This document shows positions 44,688-52,859 of a DNA stretch of 60,792 nucleotides, in pieces (position 1 is the stretch's first letter; every line of letters begins with the position of its first letter). Below the pieces are notes generated by a model, which ran no database searches, was not told the DNA's origin, and worked only from the letters and a program-made list of their open reading frames with translations. The position numbers and the translations under genes are program-made. Location: contig JBJTWK010000066.1 in assembly GCA_046081705.1 (NCBI GenBank), positions 1 through 60,792 of the forward strand, in the 5' to 3' direction. Source of the DNA: IMCC26256 sp046081705. GTDB taxonomy: Bacteria > Actinomycetota > Acidimicrobiia > IMCC26256.

Positions 44688-45298
44688 GCCTGCTCTTCGT
44701 CACCGGCACCGGTACCGAGATCGGCAAGACGTGGTTCGCGTCACGCCTCATCGCCGAACTCGTCGCCCGGGGCGTGCCGGTCGCGGCCCGCAAGCCCGCC
44801 CAGTCGTTCGAACCCGGCACGGGTCCCACGGACGCGGACCTGCTCGGGGCGGCCAGCGGCGAGGACCCGCGCACCGTGTGCCCGGACCACCGGTGGTACG
44901 AGGTGCCGATGGCCCCGCCGATGGCCGCGGCCGTCCTCGGACGCCCCGGGATCACGGTCGCCGAGCTCGTCGCCGAGTGTGCGCCCGGTCCCGTCGACGG
45001 CATCACGCTCGTGGAGGGCGCGGGCGGGCCCCGGTCGCCCATCGCCACCGACGGCGACTCGATCGACCTGGCCCGGGCCCTCGGGGCCGAACGGGTGCTC
45101 CTCGTCGCCGACGCCGGTCTCGGCACCATCAACGCCGTGCGCCTCTGCGTCGAGGCGCTGCGCGGGTTCCCGGTGCTCGTGGCCCTCAACCGGTTCGACC
45201 CCGCCGACGACCTCCAGCGCCGCAACCTGGCCTGGCTCGAGGAGCACGGCTTCGCCGTGACCACCGACCCCGCCGACGCCGCCGAGCGGCTGCGCTGA
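44684..45298 (+). CDS. bioD: Dethiobiotin synthetase
   Basis: 204 residues. Closes the ureido ring of dethiobiotin with CO2 and ATP. N-terminal P-loop FVTGTGTEIGKTW, then ARKPAQSFEPGTGPTDADLL near 35-55 and VEGAGGPRSPI near 108. ATG overlaps the bioF stop (ATGA). bioB, the last enzyme, and pimeloyl genes are not in this window. Confidence 0.94.
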   Translation: MSLLFVTGTGTEIGKTWFASRLIAELVARGVPVAARKPAQSFEPGTGPTDADLLGAASGEDPRTVCPDHRWYEVPMAPPMAAAVLGRPGITVAELVAECAPGPVDGITLVEGAGGPRSPIATDGDSIDLARALGAERVLLVADAGLGTINAVRLCVEALRGFPVLVALNRFDPADDLQRRNLAWLEEHGFAVTTDPADAAERLR

Positions 45299-45411
45299 GC
45301 CGACCCGACGCCGCATTCGACGACGGATTCCGCAGCCTTCGGGCGTTCTGGCCACGGATTCCCTTGCCCTACGGCCCTCGAGCGGGCAGAATCACCGGCG
45401 AGGAGGCGGCG

Positions 45412-45900
45412 ATGGCCAGCACGAGGACCCGGGGCGGCGACGGCACCGCCACGGTCGTGATCGACGACACCGACAAGGCGATCATCGAGGCCCTGCAGGC
45501 CGACGGCCGGATGCCCTACACCCGGCTCGGCGCGACGGTCGGCCTGTCCGAGGCCGCCGTGCGCCAACGGGTGCAGCGGCTCACGGAGTCCGGGGTCGTC
45601 CAGATCGTGGCGGTCACCGATCCGCTCATGCTCGGGTTCAACCGTATGGCGATGGTCGGCCTCAGGGTCGAGGGTGACCTGCGCACCGTCGCCGCCGACG
45701 TCGCTGCGATCCCCGACGTGTCGTACGTCGTGATCGTGAGCGGCTCGTTCGACCTCCTCGTGGAGGTCGTGTGCGAGGACGACGGCCACCTCCTCGCCAT
45801 CCTCAACGACAAGGTGCGCGCGATCCCGGGGATCCGCAGCACCGAGACCTTCACCTACCTCCGACTCGACAAGCAGACCTTCGCATGGGGAACCCGATGA
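45412..45900 (+). CDS. Lrp/AsnC-family regulator
   Basis: 162 residues. Winged helix at 18-60 (DKAIIEALQADGRMPYTRLGATVGLSEAAVRQRVQRL) and a RAM ligand-binding domain from about 85. AGGAGG is eight bases before the ATG. Its stop overlaps the start of the aminotransferase that follows, and alanine dehydrogenase comes next; Lrp-type control by an amino acid such as alanine is inferred, as in other actinobacteria with ald. Confidence 0.93.
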   Translation: MASTRTRGGDGTATVVIDDTDKAIIEALQADGRMPYTRLGATVGLSEAAVRQRVQRLTESGVVQIVAVTDPLMLGFNRMAMVGLRVEGDLRTVAADVAAIPDVSYVVIVSGSFDLLVEVVCEDDGHLLAILNDKVRAIPGIRSTETFTYLRLDKQTFAWGTR

Positions 45901-47282
45901 CCGAACCGCTCGACCTCGACCGCCTCAACGAGTTGGCCAAGCGCCACCTCTGGATGCACTTCACCCGTCACGCGACCTACGAGCACCACGAGGTGCCGAT
46001 CATGGTGCGGGGCGAGGGCTGCTACGTCTGGGACGCCCACGGCAAGCGCTACCTCGACGGGCTCTCCGGGCTCTTCGTGGTCCAGGCGGGCCACGGCCGT
46101 CGCGACCTCGCGGAGGCCGCCGCCGAGCAGGCCTCGACCCTCGAGTTCTTCCCGCTCTGGTCGTATGCGCACCCGCCGGCGATCGAACTCGCGGCGAAGG
46201 TCGCGTCCCTCGCGCCCGGCGACCTCAACCGGGTGTTCTTCACGACCGGCGGCTCGGAGGCCGTGGAGTCGGCCTGGAAGCTCGCGCACCAGTACTTCCG
46301 AGCGATCGGCCAGCCCGAACGGGTCAAGGTCATCTCCCGGGAGACCGCGTACCACGGTGTCACGCTCGGCGCCCTCGCGATCACCGGCGTGCCCGCGCTG
46401 CGCGACCCCTTCGCCCCGCTCATCTCGGATCTCGCCAGCCACGTTCCGAACACCAACCGCTACCGCCACGAGTTCGCCGATGACGAGGCGGCCTTCATGG
46501 TCTGGGCGACCGACGCGATCGAGCAGCGCATCCTCGCCGAGGGTCCCGAGACCGTGGCCGCCGTGTTCCTCGAGCCCGTGCAGAACGCGGGCGGCTGCTT
46601 CACCCCGCCGGCCGGGTACTTCCAGCGGGTGCGGGAGATCTGCGACCGCTACGGCGTGCTGCTCGTCTCGGACGAGGTGATCTGCGCGTACGGCCGGCTC
46701 GGTGAGATGTTCGGTGCGACGCGCTTCGGGTACCAACCGGACATGATCACGAGCGCGAAGGGTCTCACGAGCGGCTACTCCCCGCTCGGTGCCCTCATCG
46801 CCAGCGACCGCCTCATCGAGCCGTTCCTCGAGCCCAAGGCGGCGTTCACCCACGGCCTCACCTTCGGAGGACACCCGGTGTCCTGCGCCGTCGGTCTGCG
46901 CAACCTGCAGGTGTTCGAGGACGAGGACATCCTCGGCAACGTCCGCCGCAACGCGCCGCAGTTCCGCGAACGCATCGACTCGCTGCTCGACCTCCCGATC
47001 GTCGGCGACGTGCGGGGCGACGGGTACTTCCTCGCCCTCGAACTCGTCCCCGACAAGGATCGGGCCGACCTGCACTTCACGAAGGAGCAGGGCGAGGACC
47101 TGCTGCGGAACTTCCTCTCGAACCGCCTCCTCGAGGCCGGCCTCGTGTGCCGCACCGACGACCGCGGCGACCCCGTCGTCCAGCTCTCGCCGCCGCTCAT
47201 CGCCGGCGAGGCGGAGTTCGACTTCATCGAGACGACCCTGCGCACCTGCCTGACCGAGGCGTGGAAGCGGATGCAGGGATGA
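45897..47282 (+). CDS. Class III aminotransferase (omega-amino/putrescine type)
   Basis: 461 residues. KRHLWMHFTRHATYEHHEVPIMVRGEG start, FFTTGGSEAVESAWKLAHQY near 112, the PLP-binding Asp in LLVSDEVICAYGR near 260 and the lysine in MITSAKGLTSGYSPLGA near 290. This is the beta-alanine/putrescine/omega-amino-acid:pyruvate type. It would move an amino group to pyruvate, giving alanine for Ald. The ATG overlaps the Lrp stop (ATGA). Confidence 0.9.
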   Translation: MTEPLDLDRLNELAKRHLWMHFTRHATYEHHEVPIMVRGEGCYVWDAHGKRYLDGLSGLFVVQAGHGRRDLAEAAAEQASTLEFFPLWSYAHPPAIELAAKVASLAPGDLNRVFFTTGGSEAVESAWKLAHQYFRAIGQPERVKVISRETAYHGVTLGALAITGVPALRDPFAPLISDLASHVPNTNRYRHEFADDEAAFMVWATDAIEQRILAEGPETVAAVFLEPVQNAGGCFTPPAGYFQRVREICDRYGVLLVSDEVICAYGRLGEMFGATRFGYQPDMITSAKGLTSGYSPLGALIASDRLIEPFLEPKAAFTHGLTFGGHPVSCAVGLRNLQVFEDEDILGNVRRNAPQFRERIDSLLDLPIVGDVRGDGYFLALELVPDKDRADLHFTKEQGEDLLRNFLSNRLLEAGLVCRTDDRGDPVVQLSPPLIAGEAEFDFIETTLRTCLTEAWKRMQG

Positions 47283-48418
47283 GCCCGACCCCGGCGCTCC
47301 AGGTCGTCGGTGTCCCTCGGGAGACCAAGCCCGGGGAGCACCGGGTCGCGATCACCCCGGACGGCGTCGCCGAACTCGTCGCGCACGGCGTCGAGGTCCT
47401 CATCGAGCACGACGCGGGTGCCGACTCCGCGATCACCGACCTCGAGTACTGCGCCGCGGGCGCGCGCATCGCCGACACCGCCGCCGAGGTGTGGGAACGC
47501 GCCGCGATGGTCGTGAAGGTGAAGGAGCCCCAGGCCGACGAGTTCGCGTTCCTGCGCCCCGGCCTCGTCCTCTTCACGTACCTGCACCTCGCCGCGTACC
47601 CGCGGGTCGCCGACGTCCTGCGGGAGCACCGGGTGACGGGGGTCGCGTACGAGACCGTGCAGGCCGCCGACGGGTCGCTCCCGTTGCTCGCACCGATGAG
47701 CGAGGTCGCCGGGCGCATGGCCACCCAGGTCGGCGCGCACTTCCTCGAGCGCGCGGCCGGCGGGCGCGGCGTGCTGCTCGGCGGCGTCCCCGGGGTACGG
47801 CCGGCCCGGGTCGTCGTGCTCGGTGCCGGCAACGTGGGCTGGAACGCCGCGTGGATCGCCCAGGGCATGGAGGCCGAGGTCCTGCTCCTCGACCGCAACA
47901 TCGACCGCCTGCGGTTCGTGGACCAGATCCACCAGGGTCGCATCGTCACCCTCGCATCGAATCGGGGGGCCGTCGCCCGCGCGGTCGCCGACGCGGATCT
48001 CGTGATCGGCGCCGTGCTCGTCCCGGCCGGTCGTGCACCCATCGTCGTGACCGAGGACATGGTCCGGACGATGAAGCCGGGTGCCGTGCTCGTCGACGTC
48101 GCCGTCGATCAGGGCGGGTGCATCGAGACGACCCACGAGACCTCGCACGACGACCCGGTGTACGAGCGTCACGGGGTCATCCACTACGCCGTCGGGAACA
48201 TGCCGGCCGCCGTCCCGTTCACGTCGACGTACGCACTGACGAACGCGACGCTCCCCTACGCGGTGACGCTCGCGACCCGGGGTGTGGCCGGCGCAGCGGC
48301 GTCCGATCCGATGCTGCGGGCCGGAGTGAACACGGCCGGCGGCGGTGTGGTGCACCCCACGGTCGCCACCGCGCTCGGCGTCGAGGTCACGGACCTCGAC
48401 GGAGCGCTCACGGCCTGA
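47279..48418 (+). CDS. ald: Alanine dehydrogenase
   Basis: 379 residues. Reversible NAD-dependent oxidation of alanine to pyruvate and ammonia. VPRETKPGEHRVAITPDGV start, the substrate lysine in KVKEPQ near 77, His in FTYLHLAAYP near 97, Rossmann segment VVVLGAGNVGWNAAW near 181 and NMPAAVPFTSTYALTNATLPY near 305. In most Ald proteins that last stretch has Arg (VPRTST), here VPFTST. It is coupled to the preceding aminotransferase, making a transaminase/recycling pair. Confidence 0.94.
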   Translation: MSPTPALQVVGVPRETKPGEHRVAITPDGVAELVAHGVEVLIEHDAGADSAITDLEYCAAGARIADTAAEVWERAAMVVKVKEPQADEFAFLRPGLVLFTYLHLAAYPRVADVLREHRVTGVAYETVQAADGSLPLLAPMSEVAGRMATQVGAHFLERAAGGRGVLLGGVPGVRPARVVVLGAGNVGWNAAWIAQGMEAEVLLLDRNIDRLRFVDQIHQGRIVTLASNRGAVARAVADADLVIGAVLVPAGRAPIVVTEDMVRTMKPGAVLVDVAVDQGGCIETTHETSHDDPVYERHGVIHYAVGNMPAAVPFTSTYALTNATLPYAVTLATRGVAGAAASDPMLRAGVNTAGGGVVHPTVATALGVEVTDLDGALTA

Positions 48419-48434
48419 CGACGGTCGGGGCCGG

Positions 48435-48451
48435 CGGGCGGCACCCGCCCG
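48435..48451 (+). terminator. GC hairpin after ald
   Basis: 7-bp GC stem (48435-48441 with 48445-48451) with a three-base loop, 17 bases after the ald stop, in the convergent spacer with csrA. Confidence 0.45.
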
Positions 48452-48554
48452 GGGGGAGAACGTCTGGCGGGTACCGACCGCCGACCCGTGCCGTCATTGG
48501 CGACAGCATGGACGGCCGACGTTGCCGCTCGGGTGCGACCGTGTGAACGGCGCG

Positions 48555-48734
48555 TCACGCGTCCCTGTCGTCATCCCCCTGCACCGCCTCGTAGACCTCC
48601 TCACGGTGCACGACGACGTCACGAGGCGCCTCGATGCCGAGGCGGACCTGATCGCCCCGAACCTCGAGGACCCGCACGACGATCGAGTCGCCGATCATGA
48701 TCGCTTCCTGTTCGCGCCGGGTGAGTACGAGCAT
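48555..48734 (-). CDS. csrA: Carbon storage regulator, RNA-binding translational regulator
   Basis: 59 residues. MLVLTRREQEAIMIGD at the N-terminus is the classic CsrA opening; GIEAPRDVVVHREEVYEAV near 33-51 contains the RNA-binding L/I-x-APR and VHREE segments. CsrA dimers bind GGA motifs in leader RNAs and block or change translation; in flagellated Gram-positives the partner FliW controls it. No flagellar gene lies in this window, so csrA is alone. The ATG has GGAG six bases upstream. Too short to be picked up by usual length cut-offs. Confidence 0.92.
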   Translation of the reverse strand: MLVLTRREQEAIMIGDSIVVRVLEVRGDQVRLGIEAPRDVVVHREEVYEAVQGDDDRDA

Positions 48735-48855
48735 GGTGGGCTCCGTCCGTGGGGGTGCGTCCTGACCGGGACCCCGATCCTACGGGCGGCACCGGACAGG
48801 GACGCGTGCACCCCGGGCGTGCGAGCCGGCCGGGGGTCACCGCATCGGGGCCGCG

Positions 48856-48861
48856 TACCCT
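48856..48861 (+). promoter_or_regulatory. -10 box TACCCT for the Coq4-like gene
   Basis: Six bases before the ATG at 48868; leaderless pattern. Confidence 0.5.
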
Positions 48862-48867
48862 CACCGC

Positions 48868-50214
48868 ATGGCGATCCACGTGGCTCCCGAACTGGTCGAG
48901 CCGTTCGCCTGCGGGTTGGTCGGGGCCACCGATGTCGACGGTGGACCGACCGAGGAGCAACTCGCAGTACTTCGCGCCATCTTGACCGAGGTGTGGGGTC
49001 GCGACGACCTCGACCCGGGTGCGATCGGCGGGCTCGGCCCCGATGAACTCGCCCGGGCGATCGCCGAGCCGGATGCCCGACGGCGGTTCCAGGAGATGCT
49101 CGTCGCGGTGGAGATGTGCCGTCACCCGCTCTCCGCGAACCAGGTGGATCGGGTGGAGGAGTACTCGCGAGCACTCGCCGTCCCGATGGAGGAACTGACG
49201 ATCCTGCGTGACCTCGTGGACGTCGGTGCGAAACGGGCGGCCGCCGACTTCCAGCGCTGCTTCGAAGCCCGCATCGAGGCCCGCAGCGAACCGAGCATGC
49301 GGGACGTTCCGATCCAGGACGATGCGCCCGAACCCGAACTCGTCGCCCGGATCGAGGCACTCGGCGACCTCCCGGAGGGCACGCTCGGTCGGTCGCTCAT
49401 CGACTTCTACCGTCGGAACCACCTCGAGACGCCCGGGTCGCGCGCGACGAAGGTGAACCACCTCTACATCGACCACGACATGATCCACGTGATCGCGGGG
49501 ATCGAGCCGACCGGCGAGGGCGAGATCGCGCTCGGTGCGTTCCAGTCCGCGATGGACGACACACCGACGAGCACGTTCGCGTTCCTGTCGGCACTCATCG
49601 TGCACGAGGCCGGGTTCACCAACCTCGACAACCTCACCGCCACCGAGAGCACGCTCTCCCGACCGGGGGCGATCACGCTCATGGCCGAGGACCTCGCCCG
49701 CGGCGCGCGCTGCACCGCGTCGTTCGCGTTCGTGGATCACTTCGAGATCGCGGATCGACCGCTCGCCGAGGTGCGTGAGCGCTTCGGGGTCGGCGCGCCG
49801 AAGCGACCCGACGACGGTCACCACCACTGGACGACCTGTCCCCCGAGGTCAGTCGGTCCGCCGCCGCTCCGCGATCAGCCGCGGGCCGGCGCCGTGCCGC
49901 GGCGCTGCATCGCCGTGCAACACGTCGGGGTCGAGGTCGATCGCATTCGGCCACACCACGGTGCCGGCCATCGGATCGACGCTGACCGCGCTGCACACGG
50001 CCGGGTCGCGGAGCGCCTCGAGGACGCCGGACGTCAGCATCGGATCGAGATCGAGATCGCTCTCGACGCCGTCGGAGAACCGCACGCGCGACGACAAGCC
50101 CTCGAGCGGCTCGAGATCGACGACGCTGACGAGGGTCAGCATGGCCGCAAGGTACGCGCATCTCGGACATGGCCGACGAGCCGCGCAGTGGGCCGCCAGG
50201 GACTCGAACCCTGA
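48868..50214 (+). CDS. Coq4-like protein whose frame lacks a stop until inside tRNA-Lys
   Basis: The first about 320 residues are sensible: an N-terminal helical TerB-like part (about 28-135) and a Coq4-like domain (170-300) with HDMIH (203-207) and a Glu after exactly eleven residues (E219), the H-D-x-x-H-x11-E zinc motif of COQ4. GTLGRSLIDFYRR and VNHLYIDHDMIH support it. After about residue 320 the frame continues for 129 codons opposite the DUF2442 gene and stops inside the tRNA-Lys. That tail looks like noncoding reading. A lost stop (for example W321, TGG) is one explanation. Actinobacteria use menaquinone, so the role is not ubiquinone synthesis. Confidence 0.75.
   Translation: MAIHVAPELVEPFACGLVGATDVDGGPTEEQLAVLRAILTEVWGRDDLDPGAIGGLGPDELARAIAEPDARRRFQEMLVAVEMCRHPLSANQVDRVEEYSRALAVPMEELTILRDLVDVGAKRAAADFQRCFEARIEARSEPSMRDVPIQDDAPEPELVARIEALGDLPEGTLGRSLIDFYRRNHLETPGSRATKVNHLYIDHDMIHVIAGIEPTGEGEIALGAFQSAMDDTPTSTFAFLSALIVHEAGFTNLDNLTATESTLSRPGAITLMAEDLARGARCTASFAFVDHFEIADRPLAEVRERFGVGAPKRPDDGHHHWTTCPPRSVGPPPLRDQPRAGAVPRRCIAVQHVGVEVDRIRPHHGAGHRIDADRAAHGRVAERLEDAGRQHRIEIEIALDAVGEPHARRQALERLEIDDADEGQHGRKVRASRTWPTSRAVGRQGLEP
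49849..50142 (-). CDS. DUF2442 protein
   Basis: 97 residues matching the DUF2442 pattern: VVDLEPLEGLSSRVRFSDGVESDLDL, then VLEALRDPAVCSAVSVDPMAG and VVWPNAIDLDPDVL. Such small proteins often lie next to toxin-like DUF4160 genes, but none is adjacent here. Unknown function. It is fully antisense to the extended tail of the Coq4-like frame. ATG start at 50142. Confidence 0.85.
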   Translation of the reverse strand: MLTLVSVVDLEPLEGLSSRVRFSDGVESDLDLDPMLTSGVLEALRDPAVCSAVSVDPMAGTVVWPNAIDLDPDVLHGDAAPRHGAGPRLIAERRRTD

Positions 50215-50261
50215 ACCTGCGGGTTAAAAGCCCGATGCTCTGCCAGTTGAGCTAGCGACCC
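50189..50261 (-). tRNA. tRNA-Lys(UUU)
   Basis: 73-base cloverleaf on the minus strand: acceptor GGGTCGC paired with GCGGCCC (one G-U), D arm GCTCAACTGGCAGAGC, anticodon loop CTTTTAA with UUU, T arm with TTCGAGTCC and discriminator A. CCA is not encoded. The Coq4-like frame ends inside it, on the other strand. Confidence 0.97.
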
Positions 50262-50307
50262 GCGCACCACGGTAGCGGTCGGCAGGCCGATATCGGGACG
50301 ACGGTGG

Positions 50308-51087
50308 TCACAGCCGGATCGTGAACTCCACGGGGTGGTGATCGGCGGGGCGATCGGCGCAGAGCCCGGTGACCTCGATCATGTCGCTGACGGAAGGGCT
50401 GGCGAACACGTGGTCGATACGGAGATCGCCACGGGTCGGCGCGCCGTCCGTGCCACCCGGGCAGCACACGTCGACGAGTCTTGCCGCTCCTACCGCTTCG
50501 ACCTTCTCGAAGAACTCCACACCGCCACCATCCAGATACTTGCGATCCCAGGCGCGCGCCTCGTTCCAATCGCCAGCGGCAATCACCCCACCCACGTCGA
50601 TCGCGGCGATCCGAACGGTCTCGAGGAGCAGGTCCGCGTCCCAGCGCCCGCACGTCCGCTCGTCCGGGAGTTCGACGCCGCACGCGGTCCACTGTTGCTG
50701 CCAGTCCGCACTCACTCGGTTCGGAGATGCGTGGATGCTCATGAGTCGGACTGACCCGATGCCCGATAGATCGGTGACCGCGGTCGCAACGTACGAACCG
50801 TGGTACGCGGCCGTGACCACCTCAGGCTGCGCAACGTCCGGGACCTCACCGCGACGGACGAGCAACGCCGACTTCGTGCGATACGTCTCACCAGCCGTGT
50901 GGCGCACCACGGTGAGTCCGGGCCACCTGCGCAGCCAGTCCTCATCGGGAACCTCCTGCGCGAAGACGATGTCGTATTCAGTCGCGTGGCGCTCCGCCCA
51001 CGCGTCCGGGCCGATCGCACCGTCGTGATGCTTCCGGAATGCGCCGCCGAGATTGACGGATACCGCCCTCAAGCCGTGGTCGCTCAT
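50308..51087 (-). CDS. Endonuclease/exonuclease/phosphatase-fold protein
   Basis: 259 residues. EEP-fold motifs: FAQEVPDEDW with the metal Glu near 43, SIHASPNR with the catalytic His, GDWNEARAW with the Asp/Asn pair near 172, and the terminal RIDHVFAS and DHHPVEF His/Asp pair. It is a metal-dependent phosphoesterase of unknown substrate (nucleic acid, lipid or nucleotide). The ATG overlaps the stop of the preceding small gene (ATGA) with GGGAG upstream. Base composition is visibly lower in GC than in the flanking genes, and the gene lies beside tRNA-Lys, so acquisition is possible. Confidence 0.85.
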   Translation of the reverse strand: MSDHGLRAVSVNLGGAFRKHHDGAIGPDAWAERHATEYDIVFAQEVPDEDWLRRWPGLTVVRHTAGETYRTKSALLVRRGEVPDVAQPEVVTAAYHGSYVATAVTDLSGIGSVRLMSIHASPNRVSADWQQQWTACGVELPDERTCGRWDADLLLETVRIAAIDVGGVIAAGDWNEARAWDRKYLDGGGVEFFEKVEAVGAARLVDVCCPGGTDGAPTRGDLRIDHVFASPSVSDMIEVTGLCADRPADHHPVEFTIRL

Positions 51088-51464
51088 GCTTCTCCCTGCC
51101 ATTCGCCGAGGACTGCGCGTTCGAACAGTACGTCGAACGCGACGCGTCGGATCGTGCGTGATGTCCAGGGGTTCTCGATCCCCTCGCGCTGGAGCACGAG
51201 GAGCGCGGCCATCGCCTCGCGGTGACGCGCGCAGATGTCGTCCCGGGCTCCGGCCTCGATCAACGCGTTCCACACGTGCACGCCGTACATCCCGACGATG
51301 AGCGACCGCGCCTCATCGGCCGCGGCGCGCCCGACGGTCTCGCCATGGCGGATCAGGAATCGGAGCCACCGCTCGAGCGCCGGGCCCCCGAAGCGGTGAT
51401 CCGGTACGCGCCGCTCGAGTTCTCGTTGCGCGGTGTGGGCATCCCGCCGCAGCGATCGGTGCAC
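51084..51464 (-). CDS. Hypothetical protein, partner of the EEP gene
   Basis: 126 residues from a GTG at 51464 (GGAGG close upstream but only two bases from it, so the start is uncertain). It is a mostly helical, charged protein with ERWLRFLIRHGETVGRAAADEARSL and RTIRRVAFDVLFERAVLGEW. No family is recognised. It is coupled to the EEP gene by ATGA and shares its lower GC content. A nucleic-acid or toxin-related role is conceivable but nothing in the sequence shows it. Confidence 0.6.
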   Translation of the reverse strand: MHRSLRRDAHTAQRELERRVPDHRFGGPALERWLRFLIRHGETVGRAAADEARSLIVGMYGVHVWNALIEAGARDDICARHREAMAALLVLQREGIENPWTSRTIRRVAFDVLFERAVLGEWQGEA

Positions 51465-51581
51465 ATCCTCCGGTCGACATCCACCACATCCCACGGGACC
51501 GTTGTAGCAGCGGGGTCGGACACGTCGGTCGAACGAGTCGCGGGTTTCGGGATGAAGGTGGCGTCTGGCAGGATGCCGCCC

Positions 51582-52859
51582 GTGAATGTGCGCACGCGCC
51601 GCCGCAGCATCCCCTTGCGGACCAGTCTCTGGTTCGCGCCGGCCGTCGCGGTCGTGATCGGCCTGCTGCTGTTCGTCGCCGTCGCCCTGCTCGATCGGGC
51701 CAACGCCGACCTCACGGTCCTGCCGAACCTGTCGACTGCGGACTGGCGGGTCGTGTTGGGCGCGATCCTCGGTGCGGAGGCGACGGTGCTGGCCGTCGTG
51801 TTCTCGGTGACGATGCTGGTGCTGCAGACGGCGGCCGGGCAGATGGGACCGCGCCTGATCCGCCGTTTCATGCGCGACCCGATCACCCAGTGCACGATCG
51901 CCGCATTCGTCGTGGGCATCGGGCTCGCCACACTCGCGCTGCTGTCGCTGCGGACCGACCCGAGCACGGGCAAGGTGCAGCCCCTCACGCCGACACTCGC
52001 GGTCCTCGTCGCCGCGATCACGCTCGGTCTCCTCGTCACGTACCTGCACCGAACCGCGACCGCGATCCAGGTGCAGTACGTCATCGCCGGGGTGGACCGC
52101 GACCTGCGCGGCGCGATCGCCGACGCCGGACCGGCCGCCGACCCGGCGCAGTTCGCGGACCTCGAGTCGCACACCACCGATGGTCGGGTCGTGGTCGCAC
52201 CCTCGACCGGATACGTGATCGAGGTGCGGACGGCGGCAGTCGCCGACGCCGCACAGCGGGAGGACGCGACCGTGGTGATCGACGCTCGGCCGGGCCGGTT
52301 CATCCGGGCGGGTGAGCCCATCGCCCGGGTGACCGGGAACGACGTCGCCGCAGTGTGCGAGGCCGTCGCCCGTGCCGTGCGGGTCGGGCCGTACCGCACC
52401 GTGCGCCAGGACCCGGAGTTCGCGGTCCTCGAACTCGTGGAGATCGCGATCCGCGCCCTGTCGCCGGCGGTGAACGACACCTTCACCGCGCTGGCCTGCA
52501 TCGACTGGATCGGGGACGCGCTCGTCCTCGTCGATGCGGCCGGGCTCGGCCCGACCGTGCACACGGGACGCGACGGACGGGCCCGGGTCGGCGTCGTCGG
52601 CGTGGCACCGGACCGGATCGCGGTCGCGGCGATCCAGCAGATCCGTCAGGCCGCGACCGACAATGCGGCCGTGACCATCCGCCTGCTCGAGATGGTCGCC
52701 CGCACCGCTCCCGTCGTCACCAGCGAGACCGTCCGGGGCGCTCTCGCGGCGGAGGTCGACGCCATCGAGGCCGGGGTCACTCCGCGCACCGTGGCCGCGG
52801 ACCGTGCCATCATCGACGCCCGACTCCGGACCGCTCGCGAGGGATGCACCGCACCGTGA
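51582..52859 (+). CDS. DUF2254 membrane protein
   Basis: 425 residues from GTG 51582; ATG codons at 51573 and 51552 are also in frame. Four transmembrane helices in the first 160 residues with EATVLAVVFSVTMLVLQTAAGQMGPRL, the DUF2254 hallmark, then a soluble domain with RPGRFIRAGEPIARV and AIRALSPAVNDTFTALACIDWI. Function unknown; members are predicted membrane proteins. CAGGAT lies seven bases before the GTG. The PAP2 gene that follows overlaps its stop. Confidence 0.9.
   Translation: MNVRTRRRSIPLRTSLWFAPAVAVVIGLLLFVAVALLDRANADLTVLPNLSTADWRVVLGAILGAEATVLAVVFSVTMLVLQTAAGQMGPRLIRRFMRDPITQCTIAAFVVGIGLATLALLSLRTDPSTGKVQPLTPTLAVLVAAITLGLLVTYLHRTATAIQVQYVIAGVDRDLRGAIADAGPAADPAQFADLESHTTDGRVVVAPSTGYVIEVRTAAVADAAQREDATVVIDARPGRFIRAGEPIARVTGNDVAAVCEAVARAVRVGPYRTVRQDPEFAVLELVEIAIRALSPAVNDTFTALACIDWIGDALVLVDAAGLGPTVHTGRDGRARVGVVGVAPDRIAVAAIQQIRQAATDNAAVTIRLLEMVARTAPVVTSETVRGALAAEVDAIEAGVTPRTVAADRAIIDARLRTAREGCTAP

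Noticed and set aside
49831..50214. The last 129 codons of the Coq4-like frame as real protein
   Set aside because: Fully antisense to a well-formed DUF2442 gene and part of tRNA-Lys, and without family resemblance.
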